Assembly (NCBI GenBank): GCA_003864495.1
Contig: ML133422.1
Span: 62,001 to 126,000, forward strand
Source: Nemopilema nomurai
Lineage: Eukaryota > Cnidaria > Scyphozoa > Rhizostomeae > Rhizostomatidae
Direction: 5' to 3'
DNA: 64,000 nt
The position numbers and the translations under genes were made by a program. Below, in pieces: positions 32,101 to 42,707 of the stretch (its first letter is position 1; every line of letters starts with the position of its first letter). The notes below the pieces were generated by a model. That model made no database searches. It saw nothing but the letters and a program-made list of their open reading frames with translations, and had not been told where the DNA came from.

Positions 32101-33261
32101 TCTTGTCCTGAACAACATCACGTTGCAGACTCTATGGGAAATTTCTGTTGCAATCTCAAGTGTTGTAACAGGGGGCCCATTCGCAATTTCCCAAAATGAC
32201 CAAAACGATTACCGAAAATTTGCAATTATTCATTAGCCGTATCTTGTATAGTCCCTTATTTATGGATTGATTGCAAATTGCTTAACTTTACCGATGTTGA
32301 AATAAGTCCTGTTTTTGATCTGGTTGGATTGGTAACTCGCCTACCAACTATTATCCAAAAGAGATATCAGATACCCAATATTATTGGATCACAGACAAAC
32401 CTCCTACCCAAAATTATTGGCTGGATTCCCCGAAAATTTTCGAAAAAGTTGCATAATTTCAAAAAGTTCCGACGGCATTGGACTAAACCCCTGTCCCCTA
32501 GCCTCGTACCTTACATGCGACTATAATTCTATGAAGTGTATCAATTATTCCATTTTCCATCTATGTTAGAGAGATTAATTTACGTATTTAGAATTCTATG
32601 CAGGGATGTTGTGAAGGGGGGCTCAGGGGGATGGATGTCTTTTATCGAAGGAAATGTCGTACTACAAACAAAAAAATTTTTATCGATAAAACTTAGAAGT
32701 AAATGATTATGATCTGTCTTTATTGAGCAGTTTATGATTCTTGCTTGCAACCATTTATGGTTTTATCTAATGATCATTATCACAAACTGCCAAATGGGTG
32801 TGGTGCAGATCGTGGCCTGTATAATTTTTTTACAGCACAAACCCTCCTTCCTTCATACTTCTTTAGGGCGGCACCCCTTATTCCAAGAAATTCAGTCTTC
32901 TCAATCTGAATCTATAAGTATAAACTACGTCTGCAGTTAGTGTGGACAGAACACAAATATTTTATAAAATTCATTAATCTCATAGCAATCTTATTTCTCA
33001 CTGTTTTCAATGTCTATCAACGAGCCGAGTAAGTGATAGTGTTTCACCTATTGCAGAGTTGTTGTGCTTCAGAGGGAAAGGAAGTTCTTGGGAGAGGTGA
33101 GTCGGATTCACGCACAAGTACGCCATCAAGAGTACATCAAGTCACCAGATCTGGTAGCTCTCGATGAAACGCTTGGGTCGCTGGCTCTCAGAAATAGCGA
33201 GGAACACGCAATTGCCAATGTGATTAACTATTTGGTACGCAAGCTTTGGACTGGTGCTTAG
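26183..33261 (+). CDS. RING finger / TRAF-type zinc finger protein (probable E3 ligase), seven exons
   Basis: Inferred exons: 26183-26258, 26767-26907, 30364-30394, 30685-31143, 31786-31936, 32066-32088, 33057-33261. All introns are GT-AG, the phases chain without conflict, and the total is 1086 nt (361 aa). Start chosen: MILYQPPNAEIIVIDEEDQE, the first ATG of the first usable exon. Exons 3-4 form a C3HC4-like RING (IDCLLF, then EHCGHSVCKNC and VCPRCRAPV). Exon 4 then carries TRAF-type fingers (AYCRYCPFTATVGSVMEHLS, CPNSKCNAEVK, CCNICQEPFQQSYMEFHAL, VPCLYRCGAENV), and exon 5 another (CTVPRCLFWGNAEELSIHF). No MATH domain is seen. RING-TRAF-finger proteins are usually cytosolic ubiquitin ligases. 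The second RING cysteine is phenylalanine (TTC). The 31-nt and 23-nt micro-exons are the least certain parts. Confidence 0.6.
27095..27370 (+). repeat. Harbinger inverted arm, left
   Basis: Pairs with 30040-30286. It contains a subterminal palindrome (TTTACACGATCA ... TGATCGTGTAAA) and, relative to the right arm, an extra ATGTGATCACAGA block and a partial duplication of GGAACTGTTTCGGTAGATCG. Confidence 0.9.
27413..28387 (+). CDS. MADF-domain accessory protein of Harbinger
   Basis: 324 aa, single exon, ATG at 27413 just inside the left arm. Residues about 45-135 form a MADF (Myb/SANT-related) DNA-binding domain: WKDEIVELVIDLWQNQPLLF, then RRNCINAIIASL, VQRKLNALRTYYVAEKNKIE and SRWQFFDRLSFL. 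A basic/acidic linker (GKRPRSESDDEGG) and a helical C-terminus (EMLGGMLETIQDGQAKDFLK, KMELQRLIYETKYM) follow. In Harbinger elements this protein helps bring the transposase into the nucleus and to the element's ends. The frame is fully open. Confidence 0.88.
   Translation: MGDIDVEFIPDTQSEDYEEPAFSFQAIKSATGKSYQSKKKIKKFEWKDEIVELVIDLWQNQPLLFDASHPNYHVKEKRRNCINAIIASLDDQSVTPLPTYEEVQRKLNALRTYYVAEKNKIEQTKVSGAGTADIYRSRWQFFDRLSFLSDNVTPRATISNVGKRPRSESDDEGGKFAYSIGAKPSAKTAKQADSQVNQLIERAINVLDRPKETPKQQEAAKSADRVFAEMLGGMLETIQDGQAKDFLKMELQRLIYETKYMSQNRGMQPSYYRNSGVQPGSAFHGMLGQEPNQPTFHCPSPLISTGSYNSSSRSGAEDERFKEL
28573..29985 (-). CDS. Harbinger transposase, two exons
   Basis: Exon 1 29985-29758 (MEVESEEDKRAVAAILLACA), intron 29757-29653 (GTTGGT...TTTTCAG, 105 nt, phase 0), exon 2 29652-28573; 435 aa. 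Start chosen at the second in-frame ATG because the longer frame runs into the inverted arm. Motifs: TLRFLATGESFESLQYQFRI (HTH-like region), AAADGKHISIYHP (first D), ADVGCQGRISDGGVYR, FVADNAFPL (second D), RLSRFRRVTEIAFGILTSAF (E), ILASLVLHNMLR. All three catalytic acids are present and no stop or frameshift is seen, which makes this the most intact transposase in the window. Confidence 0.92.
30040..30286 (-). repeat. Harbinger inverted arm, right
   Basis: Reverse complement of the left arm, ending ACCGGCCT before TAA. Slightly shorter than the left arm. Confidence 0.9.
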
Positions 33262-36125
33262 GAAGTACAGCAGAGAATTGAATGCTATAATGAGTACCCC
33301 CAAGAGGGAAGGGTAGCCGGGTTAATTTTCCCGTGCCTAGGCCTCAATAAGGGCCGACAAAAAAGTTTGGTAATGCTGGCACATGAAATTTTGATGCCCC
33401 CAAGGACCTGTGTTGTTTACAACCTCAGGTCCCATCTTGCTGTTGAAATAGAACCATGCAGATTAATCTTTGCCCAAAAGTCTTGGATTCTTCTTCGCCA
33501 CTTCTGAGTGCTACCGATCAGGGAGTTTGATTGAACACTCTGAAATTGGAACAAATCCAACAGCGAAACATGAAACATAACTTGTTTGTAATGTTTTTAA
33601 AATCCGCAATTGGATAAAATTTAATCAAGCGAATGCCACTATGGCTACAACTCAGCTTATAACGTCGCTTTGACTTGTTCTAAAAAGTAAAAGCTGGGCC
33701 CCAGTTTCCAGAGTAAGTATTTGCTTCAGTCTTATAATAATGTTTTTGTTTTATTAAATTAGTTTAGCAGTAGGTTCCAATGTATAATCTATTATTTGTT
33801 GTATCAAAAGATTTGCCTGTTGCTATATTCGAACAGGTATATTGAAAGCAAAATACTATTTATGAATGTTTATCTTATCATAGTCTCCGAAATCACCTAT
33901 TTTGAGAGGGATGAGGTCCATAGAATTTTTTAGGAATGAAGGAAAATTAACTGCCACGAGGGCACAATTATCCCAAGTACTCAGGCAAAGTTTCGGAACA
34001 AGAAAAGCCAGCATCCCCCAGTTTGTCATTGATAGCTTAGGGGTCATCCAAAAACAAGTTTTTGCATTTTGCCATTAACATTTCGACACCCTCCCCCCTA
34101 GCTCTTCGCGGCCATCTCATATTTTTTATAAAATATGCAACACACTTCAGCCGGGGAAGTGGAAATTTGGTACCCAACGCTGCTGGTCGCCCTAATAGCC
34201 AAGTAGAAGTAATGAAAATTATGCCTGCTGGTCTGTCCACAAATTCATTTGAAAAGGGAGGATTTTTTCGATCGAGTCCTTTCTCTTTGTCGACAACAGT
34301 AATGTTCAATGAGGAGTGATTTAAAAATTTGAGAGTGTCTCTTAGATTCGAAAACTTAAGAGTAATCTTTATTCATGAATATGTAGAGCAGAATCGGAGA
34401 CCCTTCAATGGACTCCGTCAAAACCCCTCCCTCCCTTAATGACCAAATTCTCTTAAGAATCACAAAATCTGTTTTAGGACTAGCTGTCAGAAAATCAATA
34501 CATAACCTATTAAATTTAATTATTGAAGGGCTTCTTAAGTGATAAATTTACTAGTTTTATAAACAATTAATATGTCAAACCTATATCAAACACTTAGACA
34601 ATTACTCAGAATACTTGATAATCATCTAAGGTTTGATTGTCACACAAAAAAGATTTGTTATGGAATGAAGCAAAAATTGTACCTTATCTAAATGAAGAAA
34701 AGAGACAACTATGAATGAAATTGTTTTTCACTACCTTCTTCAATTATTGTCCCATTTTATGGATGTTTTGTAGGCCAAAAATCAGCGATTCTCATAAAAG
34801 ATCAGTATGGCATATGTTAGCTATTATTCTTCTTTTGAAGGTTTGCTTATGTGTTTCAACCATACATCTGCCAAGCATGCAAAGATTAGCCATAGCAATG
34901 TATAAAGCGAAAATCAACGGAAATTCAGATGTTATAGAGCATAGTTTCAGATTTCATGATTCTTTATTGCAATGTTTTGAATAAATTAGCATAGATTTGG
35001 GCGTAACGTTACTTAGTTGTAGGGCAAAAGGCCAAGGAGTAGAACATATAATACATGAGCACTTGATTAGGCCTTTTTAAGCAACGTAACAGTCATATAC
35101 TATCAGGAACAAATTTGTCACTAAAAAGTCAAGTACCGTTATTTCTGAGACTGAAAGAAATTATTACAGATGGAGTCAAATTTGGAACAGTATACCTACT
35201 GAAGTAAGAAATGTAAAAAGTCTAGAAATCTTCAATAAAACAAATTACAATTCCATGCACCTGCAAATTATGCACTCTGTATGTACCACAACTAGGATAC
35301 ATCACATTGATAGACTGTATAGTACATCTTTGTTTACGACCTTATGTCCTTAAGTATTTCTATATCTTCTTGTCATGTTAGTTGGTATTAATTAGCTTGT
35401 AATTAGTATTTTTAATTAAGGGTGGAAATTTTATCAAACTTAACATAAAGTGTTAAAACAAGATTCCCCAAAACAAAGTCCTAGTCCACCTGTTGTAAGA
35501 GAGACCTAAAGAAGTACGTAAGAAATAGAAAAAAATTAGCATTTTAGCCATTCTGTCATGTTCCGTGAGCTCTGAAATAAAAATAGGTTAAAAATATTGA
35601 ATACTTGAGGCCAAAAACTTAACAAACAGATTTTATTCTTAGAATATACAAAAATCAAGAGTTTAATGACTTTCTAAAGATAATTTTGGCTGGCACGTGA
35701 ACAAGTTTCAAAGACAATTAGAAGAAAACCATTGTTAGGATACCAAATTAAATACAAATAAAGACTAAGAGATTCTTAAAAACTCGAATTCTCAAATTTC
35801 CCAAAACCATTATTAAGAAACTATTCACTGTCGATGTTGGTTTCTTATAAATAAAATTGAGTGTAGTACATCTTGGATCATCAAATATACATTGTAATCT
35901 TTTGCAATAGGTTATCTGATGCTGCAAAGTCAACATCAGGTATTCGTCCTTTCTTATGAACATTTAATTATTTTTTTGGGATCAGTTTGTTTTACGTAAC
36001 AGAGTAAGTTTGACACTCATACCCCTTAAAATTTTCGAAACTGCTTGTCACGAGAATGGCGGACACCTACCAACCAACAACTTTACGTACTTCTTGAACG
36101 GCACTTTACAGCAAACTTGTCAAAT
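33262..36125. other. Intergenic; possible LINE tail and MITE fragment
   Basis: Mostly AT-rich. At about 35110-35290 (+) one frame reads ERNYYRWSQIWNSIPTEVRN followed by SLEIFNKT, which resembles the end of a CR1/L2-type LINE ORF2 and may be a degraded 3' fragment. At about 34029-34110 the wording GGGGTCATCCAAAAACAAG followed by CACCCTCCCCCCTAGC resembles a widespread MITE type; I saw no matching second end. Confidence 0.3.
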
Positions 36126-36389
36126 CTATTGGGTTCTGACGAAAATAGGACTTTGAAAGAAAGTAAAGAAAGTGCAGCCGAGGTCTGATTCAGAAGAGCC
36201 GTTGCTTTGAAGTATATTCAAAATTGCACATTGGTTCTCTGGTCCAACATCTATCGTGGCTGCTATATCCAGGTTCTCCTGGTATAATGTGGATGACTGA
36301 TCATTTAAAAACAGATTTTCAATCGAAAAGGAGTTTTCTCGGGAATGTAAATCCTCTATCTCCAAAAGAGAACTATTGGCTCGCTTCAT

Positions 36390-37684
36390 TATTCCAGAAC
36401 TGTGGCTGTTCCACTGCTCTTAAAATTTACCAAGAAGGCTGTTTATATGAATGCGGAATGAATGCTGATCGTGCACAAAACATGTCTATCATCCACTCCC
36501 TTCTGTAGCAATCTAACGAAGCTAAATCGTCAAAGAGGTCCATGTACGTACACAATGACCGAAGGTTGTGAACCGAAGGGCCAATAAGATGTGACCTTCT
36601 TACAAGGCCTGATTACTTTTGCTCCATTATTTCTCCACTCTTTTGTTTTCTGGAATATCCATCGATTGCTCCATGTATGACAATTCCTAATTTTCTGTTA
36701 AAAATTGCAGACATCAATAAGAACACAAAAAGTAAATAAAACAAGCGCTTTTTAAAAATCTCTAGGAAATTTGTAAAAAAAAAGAAATTTGCTGAAGAAA
36801 GACAACCCACAGATACTTTCGAGGACCGTATAGTTAAAAAATCGTTTCATGGCAGTTAAAGGCTCAAGTCTAACTGAAAGCCACTTTTGTTTACATGATT
36901 AAGAATATCACAGAATGCGCAAGAGCTTAAATTAGTCAATTAAGTGACTATGAGTTATGGTTAACAATGTAAAGTTAACTGCTAATGCAATCAGAGAGTA
37001 AATATGTCAAAATCACAGAATGGAATTGAGCATAACTTGTTGTAAGTTAAATGAAACTTCAATAGACTTTAGATATAAATGAAATAAATGCGTTAGACTA
37101 AATGCATAATAAATTCAATAAACCATTGCACTAACCAGTACTGCCATATATTACAATTTATTAATTATTAAAACTTTGGTTTTTACTTACTTTGCAAGTT
37201 TTAGATTGCTGTCTATCTGCCACAGAGAATTTGGAGAGGGGACTTGGTAACGTCTTCGTGTTATGTGAATTCTTGATGGTGCCTGCAAAGCATTTTCATT
37301 TATGCAAAGCAGGGCCTCTCGAATCCTTCTTCTTGGGACCCACAGGCGCTGTGCCCTTCGATCGGCTTGGAGCATCACAACTCCGATAGATGGCTGCCTA
37401 GACAAAGTGACACTAACCAGCCTTTCCACATCCTTAGCAATATCCTTAGCAGGTCTTCCTTGTGCACCAGCAACTGTCTCTCCCACCACGTATCTTTGTG
37501 TGGAATCTCTTTGTAAAAGAAACTCTGCAATTTCTAACAGTGAAACACATAGTTTTCCTTCTAATCTTGCTATCTTGCTTGTAATTTCCTGCTGCTCACT
37601 TCTACTTAAAATTGACACTCCCAACACTCGTGGAAAAAGTAACCTGGCTATTTGCAAGGTACTTAAAGTTGCACGTCGAACCAT
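36390..37684 (-). pseudogene. Integrase-core (IS3EU-like) transposase, decayed
   Basis: Exon 1 37684-37191 encodes about 164 aa: helical N-terminus, then RRIREALLCINENAL and RRRYQVPSPNSLWQIDSN (first acidic position). A donor GTAAGT at 37190 and an acceptor TTTTTAACAG ending at 36695 join in phase to 36694-36640, giving KLGIVIHGAIDGYSR, the hallmark second motif of this family. Farther left (about 36590-36470) a stretch reads SHLIGPSVHNLR, equivalent to the later S-x-x-x-G-x-S-V-H-N motif, but in a broken frame. The region carrying the other catalytic residues is missing. Assignment to IS3EU, rather than a domesticated integrase-core gene, is from memory of motif patterns only. Confidence 0.5.
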
Positions 37685-37867
37685 TGTGAAAATTACTAGG
37701 ATGTGGAAGTTAGATTATAGCGAACAAGTGCTTTGTGGTTCGACACTGTGGTTCAACATTGCGATTCGGCGATAGGACAACATCTTTTAGAGAATCCAGA
37801 TTGCGCCAAAACATACAGTGACGACAATTTTCGTATAATTGGGTAAGCTAGGTCGTCCTTTCACCTA

Positions 37868-38142
37868 CAATGCCTGCCAAAGTCCTTGGAACACCTCAGT
37901 ATTTTCTCTGGTTTTTGTATTTTTCATTTCTTTGACACGCCACAAGCTGTTAATCCCCCTCCTCCCCCCTAAAACAATGTTGGTAACAAAGTAAAGCATT
38001 CAGTCAATCTGGGGAAAAAGTTTGGTGTAAAATCGACGCTTCGTTTAGCAGCAACACAACATTGTTCGAAGAGGGGGAGGGGGATGAGTGAACGCGAGTC
38101 AAAGAATTGTCGCAAATGTGCCAACAATTTTGGCAGGCATTG
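37868..38142. repeat. 275-bp imperfect palindrome, copy 1
   Basis: Ends are inverted (CAATGCCTGCCAAA / TTTTGGCAGGCATTG). Inner pairings include CCCCCTCCTCCCCCC (about 37957) against GGGGGAGGGGGA (about 38075) and AACAATGTTG against CAACATTGTT. All three copies have the same orientation, as judged by AGTCCTTGGAACACC at the left. Confidence 0.85.
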
Positions 38143-38689
38143 TCTGAAATTTTTTTCGAAAACTGGGGATTTTGGGAAAATAAAGGCTATTTGACATGGG
38201 GTTTTCGATGGCGCTGATTTCATTTCTGGCAAAAAAAGTTTAATTTTTTCAGACCCAGCAGGGGTTTCAGGGGGTTGGGGCTATATAGTGCTTGTCTTGA
38301 CACCTTTCAATGCAATAAATAGTACTTCTTGCTCATGGGGCTTTTAATTCATATTTTAAGCTTGGAAAATTGTTGACTAATAAGAATAGAAAGAAATAGT
38401 CCAATTAAAATAACTTTGATATGCAAATGGTTCATTTCAAAGACACACCTTTCTCTTTGTCATGATCGCAACTACTTCACACTTAGTACCAAAGGGTGTA
38501 TCAGTCGCTTTTCAATGGGTTGTTGCAGAATATGTCTAAATATAGAATAGCATTTTAATTAGATAACACGTGTCTCTAATCCAAAAAAGTATAAAAGCCA
38601 CGGTTAGGGTACTGAATCAAGCAGAATACAAGTGTTTGCGACTGAGTCGTAAAGGAGCTTTATCGCCTGCAGATAGAAAGCAAAGACGC

Positions 38690-39311
38690 TTTGGGCATAT
38701 TATGAAGAGTTTTTGAGAGACGAAGTTCTCATTTATCTGGATGCAATTCAATGTTTACACAAACAGAATCCTCACAGAGATGACGCATTGACGCCATGTG
38801 GAAGAATCTGGAGAAAATCAAATGAGGGACTGGGATATACGAAGAAAGGAAGCAAAAGCCTACCTGAGGGGTGGAGGTTGCATGTCATGGTGGGCGTTGG
38901 ATTTTCCTCAAGGGTAGTAATTGCCGAAGAATACGAAAAGATGAATGGAAGGTGGTTTGCAAAGTTTGCAGAAATACTTTAAAGCATGTATTATTAGAAT
39001 GCGCTCATTTCAAAAAGAGGGACAAACTGCTTTTTGTAATGGATAATGACCCAAGTCAAAACAGGAGAATAGCCAAAGATATATTGAATGAAATTGGTGC
39101 AGAAGTCGTAAAAATACCCCCGAGATCACCAGATTTGAATCCAATAGAGAATTTATTTCACAACGTAAAACGACAGATGACTAAAGAAGCGCTTAGGGAA
39201 AGGATAGAGAAGGAGGACTTCAACGACTTCAGGAAGAGGGTACTGAGGACACTTGCCAATTTCAGTACTTCTGCCATTGATTCAACTATAAAACCTATGC
39301 ACGAGCGCTGA
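38690..39311 (+). pseudogene. Tc1/mariner-like transposase, unit 1
   Basis: First frame, from about 38690: IYLDAIQCLHKQNPHRDDAL (first catalytic D), GRIWRKSNEGLGYTKKGSK, GWRLHVMVGVGFSS, YEKMNGRWFAKFAEIL, then a stop at 38980. In another frame the protein resumes: LLFVMDNDPSQNRRIAKDIL (second D), VKIPPRSPDLNPIENLFHNV (third acidic position in the N-P-I-E-N context), FRKRVLRTLANFS and a C-terminal KPMHER. The DNA-binding N-terminus (about 100 residues) is missing. The frameshift near 38970 is shared with unit 2, so it predates the duplication. Confidence 0.75.
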
Positions 39312-39654
39312 AAATGGTAGTACGTAACGAAGGACACAGAACAAAGTTATAGATGAACTTTATAATGCTTAAAACTAACTGATGGCTCTTGCATTGCAAC
39401 GCTAACCAAAAAAGTAGATGAATAGAATCGTTCCATGGTGCTGCTCCTCCGCACCGACAGCCATGTGACCATAGAAACGTTTCATTTTTCCTACTTATTC
39501 TTTAATTTCTCATGCACACAATATTTATTTTCATCAAAAAACTTTCGCAATTTGATTTAAGTTTGCTATTCGTTATTTGTAGCGCTTATCTTCATCTAAA
39601 AAGCCGCTTGTTTGCTAGCAAGCAACGGCGCGAGTTGAAAAGTGTCTGTTCTCC

Positions 39655-40055
39655 ACGGTTTACCCCACGGTTTACCATTTGTAAAATGCTTATAACTTTG
39701 TTGTTTACTTGAGAAAATTAATTTTTTTTCGGTAAGGAGTGGTGCAATGCTTTTATGAAGGTAATTGTCAACTTTGATGTAGCTTTGATAAGTGCGAAAC
39801 GAGAAAATCGAGAAATGGTCCACGGTTTACCCTTTTTGCAATTCAAATTTGATGTCTTCAGAAGCTTTCTCATTTTCAACGGTTTACCATACAGTTCCGT
39901 AAATTTCTTTCCTCAAAGCGAAGATATTCTAAAGAAACCTTCATATCTGGGTAGGTTTCGTAAAAGCACCACTTCTGTAAAAAGATGGGAACAAATAGTT
40001 CACGTGCTGATGAATAAATGGGGAAAAAGTGCCACGGTTTACCATACGGTTTACC
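39655..40055 (+). repeat. Six dispersed ACGGTTTACC motifs, unit 1
   Basis: Exact 10-mers start at 39655, 39667, 39822, 39879, 40034 and 40046. The first two and the last two are paired at 12-bp spacing, and several are preceded by CC and followed by AT. All are on the same strand, in a stretch without convincing coding sequence, between the transposase and the helicase-like frame. Spacing and uniform orientation resemble initiator or transposase binding sites (iterons). Confidence 0.75.
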
Positions 40056-40249
40056 ATTTGGACGACCATTCGGGGATGCATCGCAGCACAAGAATGTGCT
40101 CGAGACATTGCCACTGCCTAGGTGGTCTTTGTTAAGTATCAAGACTTTATTGAAGACAATAGCAATCCAGCATAGTAAATCAAGAAAAAACAAAGCATGC
40201 GATCATTAATGACAGTGGATGTCACTTTTTATTGTCGCTCTAAAACGAG

Positions 40250-41072
40250 TTTGGCAAAACAATGCCCACAGGAAGGAACACTTCTCTGCACACGCTCTTC
40301 GAACTGATGTCTGAAGTTGAAGACTCGCCATTGAACGATCATCATTTTCGTCTCGCGTTCATCAAACATGGAGCCTTTGATGAAAGTGATGGGTGCTTTT
40401 GCAGTGGCAAAGACGGGAGTGTCAAGGCTGAGCTCGATATCCTTGCTATAGGATGTCTTAGGAGCAGTGAAGTGGACAACTGCACCTTACAGCAACTGCA
40501 GCATGTCACTTCACGGAAGTATGACAGGTGACCATCTAAAATCATTGAGAAATATAACCTCCTTTTCTTCGACTCCAAGCCATGCATAGGAATATGTCGC
40601 TGGAGAAAGAAAGGCGTTATAAACAACCCTGACTGGGTCGAGGATAAAGGTTTTGCCGCAATTCGCTGGGCCACAAATGTAAACATTTCGGCCCTTGCCA
40701 CGACCTTTGTCGAGTAACGTTAAGATGGCCTCGGCAAAAACAGGTTGGTCTATCGAATTTTTCTCCAGTATTTCTAAGGCACATTGGAGCCATTCCCCCT
40801 TGCAGACACAGGGAGAAGCCAGCTGTTGCTGCAAGATCTGCACCCTTGTCATTCCTGCTCTTTGTAGCTTCGCATTTGCCATCTCCATCAATTCCCTTAT
40901 TTTCTTTTCGCTTCGTCCTAGGACAAAGTCGTACAGACGCGAGTCCCCTTGGTCTACAGAGGATCTTGCAACGCCAAGCAGCTCCAAGCGAGAATGCACT
41001 TTGTGCATGATGGCCATCCTGGCAACATCAGGATTACATAAACGCTTTGGTTTTTTGGGGGTCTTTGTATAG
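40250..41072 (-). pseudogene. SF3-helicase-like P-loop protein, unit 1
   Basis: The open frame 41017-40511 gives 168 residues from an internal ATG; the frame stays open upstream to about 41072 (TPKKPKRLCNPDVAR), so the real start is unclear. After a helical N-terminus it shows Walker A GPANCGKT (residues 116-123) and a Walker B-like EVIFLNDFRW (153-162), with about 30 residues between them. This is the compact geometry of superfamily-3 helicases found in viral Rep/NS1-type proteins. The frame stops at 40511. Downstream sequence to about 40260 retains coding character in another frame (for example the segment giving DTPVFATAKAPITF), which would hold the later SF3 motif. I see no HUH nickase domain. 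Origin (viral, plasmid or transposon) is undetermined. Confidence 0.55.
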
Positions 41073-41084
41073 CGAATGCCATTA

Positions 41085-41460
41085 TTGAAGACAATAGCTA
41101 TCTAGTATCGTAGACCAAACAAAAACAAAGCATCCGATCATTAATGACAGTCAATGTCACTGTCACTCCAAAGCAATTTTGGCAAAACAATGCCCGCAGG
41201 AAGGAACCAGTTTCTGCACGCGCTCTGCAGACTGATACCCGAACTTTAAATCTCGGCAGCGAACCACCATTACTTCTGTCTCCCTATTATCCGGTATGGA
41301 GCAAAAGATGAAGGAGTTTGGTGCTTTTTTGATAGCGAGGACAGAAGTGTTGATGCAAAGCTAAATATCCAAGCTGTAAGAGGTTTTAGGGGGAGCAAAG
41401 CAAACAACAACACCCTCCAAAAGCGGCAGCGTGTCGTTCCATGGGAAAATAACAAGTTCA
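41085..41460 (-). pseudogene. Diverged second copy of the helicase 3' end, unit 1
   Basis: Aligns with 40140-40530: shared blocks TATTGAAGACAATAGC, CGATCATTAATGACAGT, TTTGGCAAAACAATGCCC, GCAGGAAGGAACC and the segments that follow, with many substitutions and small indels. It lies upstream of the helicase-like frame, in the same orientation, so an older tandem duplication or array of this gene preceded the 4-kb duplication. Confidence 0.7.
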
Positions 41461-41889
41461 CTTTTCCATGCCAATTTTACAGTTTTTCTGCTAGTAAAAT
41501 TTCTGCAGTTGAGTTAATTACGTCTGCAAAGAAAATCCACTCTTTCCAGCAAAATAACAGAAAATCCCCATTTCACTGCAGTTGTTCGGTCTCCTTAGAA
41601 CGATGTGTTTTTCTCAAAAAACCCAAGTATACAAACCACAACGTGTGTCAACCCAAAAAGATCATTTTTTGCTCCTGATTTGTTTCTTTGATGGATGATG
41701 GGGTATTGTATCTTTATCTCAGGGGGTCATTGTATTTACTCCTTTAACAATCAAGAACACCCCCATAGCTTAAAACTGGCATGGTATTTTGAAAAAATAA
41801 CGTGAAAAATGAGATCAGCGCCATCGAAAACCTATGGTTTGATAATGGTTTTGGGGTCATTATTAACAGTTTTGAATAAAAATTTCAGA

Positions 41890-42164
41890 CAATGCCTGCC
41901 AAAAGTCCTTGGAACACCTCAGTATTTTCTCTGGTTTTTGTATTTTTCATTTCTTTGACACGCCACAAGCTGTTAATCCCCCTCCTCCCCCCTAAAACAA
42001 TGTTGGTAACAAAGTAAAGCATTCAGTCAATCTGGGGAAAAAGTTTGGTGTAAAATCGACGCTTCGTTTAGCAGCAACACAACATTGTTCGAAGGGGGGA
42101 GGGGGATGAGTGAACGCGAGTCAAAGAATTGTCGCAAATGTGCCAACAATTTTGGCAGGCATTG
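41890..42164. repeat. 275-bp imperfect palindrome, copy 2 (unit junction)
   Basis: Flanked on both sides by the inverted arm AAAAATTTCAGA / TCTGAAATTTTT, so here the palindrome is embedded in a longer inverted repeat (27 bp at the edges, extending with gaps to about 76 bp each side). Confidence 0.85.
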
Positions 42165-42707
42165 TCTGAAATTTTTTTCGAAAACTGGGGATTTTGGGAA
42201 AATAAAGGCTATTTGACATGGGGTTTTCGATGGCGCTGATTTCATTTCTGGCAAAAAAAGTTTAATTTTTTCAGACCCAGCAGGGGTTTCAGGGGGTTGG
42301 GGCTATATAGTGCTTGTCTTGACACCTTTCAATGCAATAAATAGTACTTCTTGCTCATGGGGCTTTTAATTCATATTTTAAGCTTGGAAAATTGTTGACT
42401 AATAAGAATAGAAAGAAATAGTCCAATTAAAATAACTTTGATATGCAAATGGTTCATTTCAAAGACACACCTTTCTCTTTGTCATGATCGCAACTACTTC
42501 ACACTTAGTACCAAAGGGTGTATCAGTCGCTTTTCAATGGGTTGTTGCAGAATATGTCTAAATATAGAATAGATTTTAATTAGATAACACGTGTCTCTAA
42601 TCCAAAAAAGTATAAATGCCACGGTTAGGGTACTGAATCAAGCAGAATACAAGTGTTTGCGACTGAGTCGTAAAGGAGCTTTATCGCCTGCAGATAGAAA
42701 GCAAAGA

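Noticed and set aside
34037..34309. Minus-strand 90-codon ORF
   Set aside because: Lies over a MITE-like GGGGTCATCC repeat. The composition follows the repeat rather than a protein family.
39512..40209. Short ORFs rich in G-K-P-W or N-G-R-P-N-G-K-P over the motif cluster
   Set aside because: The amino-acid repeats simply translate the ACGGTTTACC motif array on the opposite strand, and frames on both strands are equally open.
40250..41072. Endogenous parvovirus-like virus integration
   Set aside because: Only the SF3 P-loop segment and terminal palindromes point that way. No HUH nickase and no capsid-like frame were found, and a Tc1-like transposase shares the unit. Kept as one hypothesis, not as an annotation.
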